DNA from: Dromiciops gliroides | Taxonomy: Eukaryota > Chordata > Mammalia > Microbiotheria > Microbiotheriidae | Direction of reading: 5' to 3' | DNA: 64,000 bases | NCBI RefSeq assembly: GCF_019393635.1 | Contig: NC_057864.1 | Location: forward strand, 441,314,322 to 441,378,321 | Shown: piece after piece, positions 56,336 to 64,000 of the stretch | Layout of the letters: every line of letters starts with the position of its first letter | How positions within the stretch are numbered: position 1 is the stretch's first letter | Program-made: the position numbers and the translations under genes | Notes under the pieces: generated by a model | Databases searched by the model: none | What the model saw: the letters and a program-made list of their open reading frames with translations, nothing else | What the model was told of the DNA's origin: nothing

Positions 56336-57540
56336 CTGATACATCTGTTCACTATTGGTGGAATTGTGAATTTGTCCAGCTATTTTTGGAAAGCAATTGT
56401 AACTATGCCCCCAAATGTTACTAAATTTATAACTTTGATCCAGGGATACCAGATATTTCTAAGAATATATAAGGATATAACTCATTTATAAAAATAGGAA
56501 CTTTGGGGGCAGCTAGGTGGCATGGTGGATAAGGCACGGACCTGGCTTCAGGAAGACCTGAGGTTCAAAACCGGGCCTTAGACACTTGACACTTACCAGC
56601 TGTGTGACCCTGGGCAAGTCACTTACCAGCATTGCACCCACAAAAAACAACAAAAACAAACAAACAAAACATACCCCTTTTTCCAAGTAGATAATTGATC
56701 AAAGGATATGAGCAGGTAGTTAGTCAAAGGAATAATCTAAGCTCTATAGCACGGTGAAAAAATGGTCCACATCACTAACAATTAGGGAAGATGAAAATTC
56801 AAAACAACTCTGAGCTTTCACTTCACACATAATGATATTTGCAAAGTTGACCCCCAAAATGCCAAATGTTGGAAGGGCTGTAAGAAAACAGATACATCCA
56901 TTCACTATATGGTGGAATTGTGAATTGGTTCAGCTATTTTGGAAAGTAATATGGAACTATGCCCCCAATGTACTAAGTATAACTTTGATCCAGGATACCA
57001 TATACCTTATATACGTGAAAGAAAGAAAAGTTTGCATATGTACAAAAATATAATAGCTCTTTTAGTGGTGGTAAAGAACTAAAGGCTGGAAGTAGATTGG
57101 GGAGTATCAGTTGAAGAATACATGTAAAAATTATGGCATATAAATGTAGTGGAATACTATAATAACATAAGAAATGATGAAAGGGATGGTTTTAGAGAAG
57201 TCTTAGAAGACTTGTATGAACTGATGTAAAGTAAGCAGAACTAGAACAATTTATAATATTTGCAACTGCATTGTAAAGACAAACAACTTTGAAACACATA
57301 AGAACTCTGATCAATGCAATGATCAAACCATGATTCCAGAGGACCAATGAAGAATGATGAAGAAACCTCCAACAATGGCTTAACTCAATATGCTGACTAA
57401 GACATATTTAGACATGGTCACTGTGGGAATTGTTTTTGCTTTTACCATGTATGTTTGTTTACAAGATTTTATTGAGTACCTGGAGTAGTATCTTACCACA
57501 GTGACATCACAAGCCATGGAACAACAGCAATAAAAAATAA
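56336..57540 (+). mobile_element. L1 3' regions in duplicated order
   Basis: The L1 block 'ttcactat..ggtggaattgtgaatt...cagctattt.tggaaag...aactatgccccc' occurs at 56340-56450 and again at 56895-57000. Between them lie a SINE and the block that normally precedes it ('gatcaaaggatatgagcagg', 'aaaacaactctgagctttcacttcacac'). The second copy goes on into the 3' UTR ('actataataacataagaaatgatg', 'gatcaatgcaatgatcaaacc') to about 57540. Confidence 0.75.
56504..56675 (+). repeat. Marsupial short SINE
   Basis: Full element with a CAAAAACAAAC-type tail. No target duplication is seen, unlike most others here. Confidence 0.9.
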
Positions 57541-57659
57541 ATAAATCTGTAAGAGCTCCTTGATTTCCTCACATTTTGAATAAATGTCTTTTGTACATCC
57601 ACTTAGAAGTATGAACGCTAATGTGTTAATTATATTACACAAAATTAGAAAACTTAGGT

Positions 57660-57674
57660 GGAACTTTCTAGAAG
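57660..57674 (+). promoter_or_regulatory. Perfect three-unit heat-shock-element match
   Basis: GGAACTTTCTAGAAG is three alternating 5-bp units, nGAAn-nTTCn-nGAAn, the HSF1 consensus. It lies 185 bp before the DNAJA1 pseudogene ATG and just before sequence that looks like its 5' UTR ('ggcagcagctaccacttcc'). It may be copied from the parent's start region or be chance; about one such match per window this size is not unlikely. Confidence 0.35.
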
Positions 57675-58666
57675 ACTCAGAAGTGGAGGGCAGCAGCTAC
57701 CACTTCCTAGCTCCACTCACAACAACTCACATCCCTCTCTTTCTAATACTTGATCCTCAATATCCCAACCGGGCTCCTGAGCAGTCCCCTCTCAAACCGC
57801 AGACATAGGCATTTCAACACCTGGCATACCACGAGTGTCACTCCCGGGCTATAAAAAAATGGTGAAGGAAACGACTTATTATGATATTGTGGGGGTAAAA
57901 CCCAATGTCTCCCTAGAATAACTTAAAAAGGCATATAGAAAACTGGCCTTGAAATATTACTCAGATAAAAATCCAAATGAAGGAGAAAAAATTCAAACTG
58001 ATTTCTCAAGCTTATGAAGTGCTTTCTGATGCAGAGAAAATAGACTTATATGACAAAGGTGGAGAACAAACCATCAAAGAGGGTGGTTCTGGTGGTTGCT
58101 TTGGTTATCCAATGAATATCTTTGATATGTTTTTTTGGAGGAGGTGGAAAAAATGCAAAGGGAACAGAGAAGTAAAAATGTTGTTTGAACTCTTGTCAGT
58201 GACCTTAGAAGATTTAAATAATGGTGGAAAGAGAAAACTGGCTTTGAAAAAGAATGTAACTTGTGACAAATGTGAAGGATGGTAAGAAAGCAAATGCTGT
58301 CCTAATCTCAGAGGCACTGGAATGCAAGCAAGAATTCATCAGATAGGACCTGAGGTGGTTCAGCAAATTCAGTCAGTTAGCATGGACTGCCAAGGGCATG
58401 GGGAACTAACTAATCAGCCCTAAAGATAGATGTAAAAGCTGTAATGAATGGAAAATTGTTCGAGAGAAGAAGATTCTGGAGGTTCATATTGACAAGGGCA
58501 TGAAAGATGGTCAGAAGATAACATTCCTTGGTGAAGGTAACCAGGAGCCAGGAGATATTATCATTGTTTTAGATCAGAAGGACTTGATGAGATGAGGACC
58601 TTTTCACGTCTATGGATATTCATTTGGTTGAAGTATTGTGTAGATTTCAGAAACCAGTAACACCTT

Positions 58667-58806
58667 TGGGGGGGGGGGAATGAGGGTTAAGTGACTTGCC
58701 CAGGGTCACACAACTAGTAAGTGTCAAGTGTCTGAGGCTGGATTTGAACCCAGGTCCTCCTGAATCCAGGACCAGTACTTTATCCACTGTGCCACCTAGC
58801 TGCCCC
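58667..58806 (-). repeat. Marsupial short SINE in the DNAJA1 pseudogene
   Basis: Full inverted element after a G run. Flanked by 'ccagtaacaccttt' and 'ccaataacacctct'. It splits the substrate-binding part of the pseudogene. Confidence 0.93.
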
Positions 58807-59564
58807 AATAACACCTCTTGATAATAGTCATTACTTCTTATCCTGGTCAGATTGTTAAACATGGAGATATCAAAGGTGCTGAACAAAAAGCAGTCAATTT
58901 ATTGCTGACCTTATGAGATAGGAATTCTAATTATTGAATTTAAGGTAAACTTCCTAGTTTACCTATTTTTGTTGGAAAAGTTACTGCCCGAAAGAAAGGA
59001 AGTAGAGGAGACTGAAGATATGGATCAGATAGAACTGGTGGACTTTGACCCATCCCAAGAGAGAAGATACAATGGAGAAACTTGTGAGGATGATGAGCAC
59101 CATCCCATACAGAGGTGGGGTTATACTCTCCATTGTAATTCTGGCTTTTGTATGCAATAATGAATGAGTGAAGGACTATAATCATCTTAACACATTCACC
59201 ACTAGCTATTGTTTTTGTTGTAATATGCAACTATAGTTTTATTTTAAAAAGTTAATAAAATCAGTAATATAAAATGCTGACATTTGCAATTTATGATGTT
59301 CAGTGCGCAGAATGATTGACATAATTATTTCCTTATGGTAAAGAAGCACCCCCAAGCATTTTTTCATGACTTGTATATTTCATTTCAATATGTATATGCA
59401 GTGGCTTGGACTGAAGATTCTTGATTGACTAAATGTACACAAGCATTTATAATTGTTAAGCTCTGAAATTAAAATTTTGTACTTAATTCACCATCCAAAA
59501 AAAAGAAAAGAAAAGGAAACAAGTGCATTTTAGAAGAACGTTAAAGAAAATGGGGTTTTTTTAT

Positions 59565-59708
59565 TGTGTTTTTTTTGGGGGGGGAATGGGGGTTAAGTGC
59601 CTTGCCCAGGGTCACACAGCTAGTGTCAAGTGTCTCAGGCCAGATTTGAACTCGGGTCCTCCTGAATCCAGGGCCAGTGCTTTATCCACTGCACCACTTA
59701 GCTGCCCC
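59565..59708 (-). repeat. Marsupial short SINE
   Basis: Inverted element from 'ggggggggaatgggggttaag' to 'ccacttagctgcccc', just past the pseudogene tail. Confidence 0.92.
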
Positions 59709-60124
59709 CAAGAGAATGTTATTTTAAACTGGAATTTTGCTGGTAATCTCAGTCACAAATTTTAGAGAATTTTAGAGAAAATGCGGAGGTCTAAAAATAC
59801 CTTAGGGAATGTTTAGCCCTAGAGTCTAAATTGTAAGAAGTCACTCAGTCCAACTCCCTGCTAATATAGGAATTCTCCTTTGTAATATTCCCTATGAGTG
59901 GTTATGAAACTACTGTTTTTAAACACCTCTTACTATGTGAGCTATTTTAGCTAAGAAGGATGTCAGGAGATGTATTAGACCTGATTAAGCAACTTCACAT
60001 GTTTCACTACTAATTGAGTCTGGGACTACATTTCTACTTCCCCTACCCCCAAGGTTCTAGAGAATGTTATACTTATAAAGTGAACATCCTTTTGTCAGCT
60101 TTTGATGGATAAATTAAAAGAAGG

Positions 60125-60265
60125 ATTAAAAGGATAAGGGTAAAGGATGGATGTAAAGCAAGCAGTTAAATAGTTTGCCCAAAGGGACACAGTTGGTAAG
60201 TGCAGAAGCAGAATTTTGAACATAGGTCCCTTAACTCCAAATCCAGCACTCTTGCTATTATGACA
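60125..60265 (-). repeat. MIR-type fragment
   Basis: Inverted core: 'gtttgcccaaagggacacag', 'agaagcagaattttgaacatagg', 'aaatccagcactcttgc'. Confidence 0.6.
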
Positions 60266-60422
60266 TATTATATGCTTAGAAGAATAAAATTCATAACAAG
60301 GAAGTATCAGGTAAAAACAGTATATTCTAATGTTTTGTAATAAATATTTATTTTTATCTGTCATGAGATAAAAATAACTTTTTTAAAGTTAAATAATAAA
60401 ATGCATCATGTTTTAGATTAAA

Positions 60423-60617
60423 TGTTGTTGTTCAGCTGTTTCAGTCATGTCTGACTGTGACTCTATTTGAGGGTTTGTTTTTTGACAAAGATACTGGAAC
60501 ATTTTGCCATTTCCTTCTCTAGCTCATTTTTCAGATGAGGAAACTAAGGCAAACAGGTGAAGTGACCTGCCCAGGGTCAAACAGCTAGTAAATCTCAGAG
60601 GTCAGATTTGAACTCAG
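60423..60617 (-). repeat. MAR1-type SINE, head missing
   Basis: Inverted RTE-like tail ('gttgttcagctgtttcagtcatgtctgactgtgac', 'ccatttccttctctagctc') then the SINE body to 'cagatttgaactcag'. Confidence 0.85.
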
Positions 60618-61160
60618 AAAGTGAGCAGAACAGGTGAACATTGTACACAACATTGTGTGATGATCAACTGTGATAGACTTAGCTCTTAGCAATACAGTGA
60701 TCCAAGACAGCTCCAAAGCACTCATTCATGATGGAAAATGTTCTCCACATCCAGAGAAAAGAACTGTGGAATCTGAATGCAGATTGGATCATACAATTTC
60801 TTTTTTTTTTTTTAGTGATGCAATTGGGATTAAGTGACTTGTCCAGGGTCACACAGCTAGTAAGTGTTAAAGTGTCTGAGGCCGGATTTGAACTCAGGTA
60901 CTCCTGACTCCAGGGCCGGTGCTCTATCCACTGCGCCACCTAGCTGCCCTGGATCATACAATTTCTACTTTTTTTTTTGCTTTCTTTTTTGAGGTTTTTC
61001 CCTTTTGTGCTGATTCTTTTACAACACAACTAATGCAGAAATATGTTTAATGTGATTGTACATATATAACCTGTATCAGATTGCTTGCTGTCTTGGGGAG
61101 GGGGGAGAAAAATTTGGAACTCAAAATCTTATAAAAACAAATGTTGAAAACTGGGGGTGG
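60618..61160 (+). mobile_element. L1 3' UTR fragment with SINE inside
   Basis: 'agtgagcagaacaggtgaac', 'cactcattcatgatggaaaatg', 'aactgtggaatctgaatgcagattgg', then after the SINE 'ataacctgtatcagattgcttgctgtcttgg' and 'aatttggaactcaaaatc'. Confidence 0.85.
60802..60950 (-). repeat. Marsupial short SINE in L1
   Basis: Full inverted element with a perfect 16-bp duplication ggatcatacaatttct at 60786-60801 and 60951-60966. Confidence 0.96.
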
Positions 61161-61194
61161 GAAATGCTATTAGGATTGGGGTGTGTGGGGGGAG

Positions 61195-61245
61195 GGGAGA
61201 TTTGAACTCAGGTCTTCCTGACTCCAGGCCTGGTGTTCTATCCCC
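61195..61245 (-). repeat. SINE fragment
   Basis: Only 'agatttgaactcaggtcttcctgactccaggcctggtgttctatcc' of the inverted head half. Confidence 0.7.
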
Positions 61246-61779
61246 AGATCAAATTGTGCCATGCAGACTAATTAAAATATTTGTGTAGTAATATGTAATA
61301 TGTAAATTTAGGAAATCTCTTGCTATTATTGTTGTTTACCAAGTTTTCAAAGCTAGTCAATTTAAGTGTAGGAATTTGAATCTGGTTCTCCTGACCCCTA
61401 AATCTTGTATTCTCCTTTCAATAACCTCTCAGTAGCAAAAAGAAGCCAGATGTGAGAGGCTGAAATGGAGAGGACTTTCCTCACCTTCACCTATTATAAC
61501 CAAAGGTTAAACTAAGGCTTTCACATAAGAAAGATTGATGTTGGTGCGTCCTGACAGAAGTAGTCAAGGTCAGAAGAAGAAGCAGGGTTTAGGGGAAAAG
61601 GTAAGCTTGGTACTGGGATATGTCTTAGTGATTAACATTTAGATGGAGATAACTTGTAGGTAGTTGGAGCTGTGAGTCTTGACCTCAAAAGAGTGATAAG
61701 CTGAAGATACGGACATGGTAGTCATCTGCATAGAGGTGGAGTTGAAAACTAGGAGTAAATGAAATTATAGGATCACTGT

Positions 61780-61988
61780 TCTTTTTTTTAAATTGTTTAT
61801 AAGGTAGCTTTTATCCTATTTTTTGTTTGTTTGTTGGGGGGGGTTGTTGGCGGGGCAGTGGGGGTTAAGCGATTGCCGCAGGTTTCACAACAGCTATTAA
61901 GTGTCAAGTGTCTAAATCCGAATTTGAACTCAGGTCCTCCTGAATCCAGGGCCGGCACTTTAACCACTGTGCCACCTAGCTGCCCCCT
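61780..61988 (-). repeat. Marsupial short SINE
   Basis: Inverted element with a long T-rich tail. Flanked by aggatcactgt at 61769-61779 and 61989-61999. Confidence 0.93.
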
Positions 61989-62169
61989 AGGATCACTGTA
62001 CTAGAGCCAGAAGAGACCTCAGAGGCTATTTAGTCCAAGCCCTTCGTGTTATAGATTGCGTTGGGACAGAGAATAGTGAGAGAAGCAAGCCAAAGACAGA
62101 CATAGCAGACCTCAGAGGTTGGAGAGAGGACAAAGTACTTAGGACAGTGGTTTGCAAATTGTTTTTAGA

Positions 62170-62590
62170 AACAAACCTTATAAGAATTATCCTTCTCTCC
62201 TCTACTTTTTCAAAAAAGCATTCCACACAAATAATTTTGTTAGATCATATTTTATTCATGTACAATTAAGGACTTATTACCATTTCATAATGTATAATAA
62301 AATAGCAGCATATTTATTCATTTATAAAATACTTCATAATTTTCATATTAATAACTTAGAATACCAATGTGATGCTTGGCCTTATTTTTAGATGTATGTC
62401 GTTTTTGAAATGTGTTAGTCATTCTTCTAATTTAGATACTTTGTTTATATAAAAGCTATAGCAGAAAAACAGGCTTTACAGAAAGATTTAATGAATAGTA
62501 GTAAAATATATTGCTTCGTTTCATAAATTAGAGAATCCTTTATTTACCTATAGCCAAAATATGAGATTTTCAGTTCCATACAGAGTATAA
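62170..62590 (+). other. Intronic DNA, nothing recognised
   Basis: Very AT-rich, with no repeat family or exon identified. Confidence 0.4.
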
Positions 62591-62594
62591 GTAA

Positions 62595-62800
62595 ACAAAC
62601 ATTTATTTTGGGTTTACTCTTGTCAGGCATTGGGCTAAGCAATGGGCATCCAAAGAAGGGCAAAAGATATTTCCTGCCCCAAGCAGCTCAGAGTCTAATG
62701 GGGAAGACAGTCCCAAAATGTATGTACAAACAAAAATATAGTATGGAGTATGAATTGGAGATAATCCCATAGAGAAGGCACTGACATTAAAAGAGGTTAA
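62595..62800 (-). repeat. L2 LINE 3' end
   Basis: Inverted L2: 'aaacaaacatttattttggg', 'tcaggcattgggctaagcaatggg', 'cctgccccaagcagctcagagtctaatggggaagac', 'gagaaggcactgacattaa'. Confidence 0.85.
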
Positions 62801-62823
62801 GTATAAGTCTATAGTATAGTTAA

Positions 62824-62874
62824 CACACACTCTCTCTCTCTCTCTCTCTCTCTCCCTCTCTCTCCCCCCCTCTG

Positions 62875-62909
<35 letters not shown>

Positions 62910-62953
62910 ATGTATATATATGTGTGTGTATACACACACACACACACACACGT
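62824..62953. repeat. Compound TC/TA/TG/CA microsatellite
   Basis: (TC)n, a C run, (TA)n, (TG)n with TA, then (CA)n. Flanked on both sides by 'tatagttaactatagttaa'-like sequence. Confidence 0.95.
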
Positions 62954-63309
62954 ATAGTTAACTATAGTTAAGTAAAAGTTACATAGTCTAAGACCAAATG
63001 TCAGCATCTCTCCTATACAGTTATCTCTTCCACGTTGTGACTTTCCCCACCACAGGTTCAAGTATAGTCATGTGTCCACATAAAAAATTAAATGTGAATT
63101 TTGGGGAAGTTTTGTGGAAGCCACAGATGACACGCAGTTATAAACTCAGAAATGCATAAAATATGTATAGTATTGTCTAATGTCAATATATTTTCTCTTT
63201 CAGTACAGTAATAATTCAGACTTCCTCTCTGGTATGAAAAGAGAGACAAAACATTTTACATGGATTTTACACAATGAGGGGGTGCTGGGCCTAACCTCCA
63301 CAATGTGGA

Positions 63310-64000
63310 AGGAGTAACTGTTTATTCCCTTCTCATCGCTCCCACAGCCACAATCCTGTTGCAGTCTCTCATTACCTCATGCTATTGGAATAGCTTTCTC
63401 ATTGGTCTTCCCGCCTCAAGTCTCTCCCCACTCCAGTTCATTCTTGATTCAATTGCCAATGTGATTTTCCTAAAAACGTGATTTGACCATGTCACCACCC
63501 TGCTCGATAAACTCCCTTTGTTCCTTTGGCATATGAAACTCTTCACCATCTGGTCCCTTCCTGTCTTTCCAGGCTTAGACTTTGCTCCCCTCCATGCACT
63601 CTGTGATTTAGCTCCACTTGCCCTATTTTGCTGTTTCGCACACAAAACTCTTCCTTTCTGAATATTGTTCCTGGAAAAGGATGGCCTTTTCACTTGCCTT
63701 TCTACCTGGACTCCACATCCTGGCTTCTCCGATTTCCTTCAAGACTCTACTCACGTGCCTTTATCTGCAGGAGGTCTTTACCTTTCCTCCCTCACTGCTA
63801 GCCTTTTCCTTCTGAGATTACCTTCCATTTGCATTGTATATATCTTCTATGTATAGTTTTTTGCATATTATCTCTCCCCATTAAATGTGACTTCCCTGAG
63901 CATTGAGTCCAGGTTTTTGCCTTTCTTTGTTTACTCAGTGCTTAACACAGTGCTTGGTACACTGCACATGCAAAATAAATGCTTGTTGATTTACTGACTT
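63310..64000 (+). repeat. L2 LINE ORF end and 3' UTR
   Basis: L2 order: 'acctcatgctattggaatagc', 'cttcccgcctcaagtctctcc', 'accatgtcaccaccctgctc', 'tttccaggcttagactttgc', ending 'gtgcttaacacagtgcttggtacac...aaataaatgcttgttgatttactgact'. It reaches the window edge essentially complete at its 3' end. Confidence 0.9.

Larger units (their letters stand above)
57660..59521 (+). pseudogene. DNAJA1: DNAJA1 processed pseudogene
   Basis: DNAJA1 is a class A Hsp40 co-chaperone of Hsp70. An intronless copy starts at ATG 57859 (MVKETTYYDIVGVKPN). Breaks: TAA at codon 21 (57919-57921); the HPD motif is YSD (57958-57966); one extra A at 57985-57992 shifts the frame to the 57977 frame ([17 protein letters not shown], then a G/F region and NIFDMFF). 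The zinc region opens CDKCEG and stops at 58283-58285. Later pieces include [24 protein letters not shown] (about 58460) and [17 protein letters not shown] (58970-59020), ending near EDDEHHP (about 59110). A minus-strand SINE cuts it at 58667-58806. A 3' UTR follows ('gttgtaatatgcaactatag') and an A-rich tail ends at 59521. No introns plus an A tail show retroposition; the 5' limit is inferred. Confidence 0.92.
5263..64000 (+). other. MAGI3: MAGI3 intron 1 (5' part, continues beyond window)
   Basis: Begins with the donor GTACAT at 5263. No segment downstream resembles the next expected MAGI3 coding block (the sequence after KPG, then the guanylate kinase-like domain). All recognisable content is transposable elements, a pseudogene and unique AT-rich DNA. 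A long first intron is usual for MAGI genes. The extent to 64000 is inferred from lack of an exon. Confidence 0.7.

Noticed and set aside
57977..58285. A functional short J-domain protein
   Set aside because: The J domain is broken by an upstream stop, a frame shift and loss of HPD, so this frame is a pseudogene fragment.
7370..61988. Regularly repeated units suggesting a CRISPR-like array
   Set aside because: The repeats are about 145-bp SINEs in both orientations at irregular spacing with target duplications, in a vertebrate genome.
5263..64000. A second MAGI3 exon or another gene in the intron
   Set aside because: No frame matches the next MAGI3 segment, guanylate kinase-like, WW or PDZ motifs, and no frame outside repeats has a recognisable domain.

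Overview
The window is marsupial genomic DNA. Its interspersed repeats are marsupial in type: tRNA/MIR-like short SINEs ending in a gggcaagtcacttaacc-type box and an A tail, MAR1-type SINEs with an RTE-derived tail, marsupial L1, RTE, L2 and L3/CR1 LINEs, and LTRs. The common short SINE lacks the long 3' extension that I associate with opossum (didelphid) SINEs, so an Australian marsupial is the better guess; that is recall, not a search.

Layout. 1-3500 is upstream DNA made of old MIR/RTE/L2 pieces plus a 200-bp TTC/TCC repeat. About 4050-5330 is a CpG island holding the promoter, 5' UTR and first coding exon of MAGI3, a MAGUK scaffold protein. The start codon is at 4947 and the splice donor follows base 5262. 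From 5263 to the end I see no second MAGI3 exon, so the remaining 58.7 kb is read as the 5' part of a very long intron 1.

The intron is a stack of dated insertions. It holds a Tigger1-type DNA transposon deleted for its transposase (15425-16867); an LTR followed by an L1 (17556-20400); a nearly full L2 ORF on the minus strand split by an LTR (23160-26740); an L2 split by two minus-strand insertions, one a U6 snRNA-L1 chimera (29410-31425); a solo LTR with a 4-bp target duplication (40397-40770); an ERV remnant with a polypurine tract next to its 3' LTR (41616-42439); a near full-length but dead L1 (46818-52930) that itself carries a minus-strand fragment of another L1's 5' end with a 15-bp target duplication; rearranged L1 3' ends (55470-57540); and a DNAJA1 processed pseudogene cut by a SINE (about 57660-59521). 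About forty short SINEs lie in both orientations, many with clear target-site duplications, which gives a relative insertion order.

The only gene judged functional is MAGI3. Points most worth a second look are an 11-codon upstream ORF overlapping the MAGI3 start, the U6-L1 chimera, the 3'-less L1 insertion, the PPT-bearing ERV and its relative at 17.6 kb, and a perfect heat-shock-element-like triplet at the 5' edge of the DNAJA1 pseudogene. I found no CRISPR array, operon or intact mobile element. All repeat names come from recognition of sequence patterns, without database comparison.
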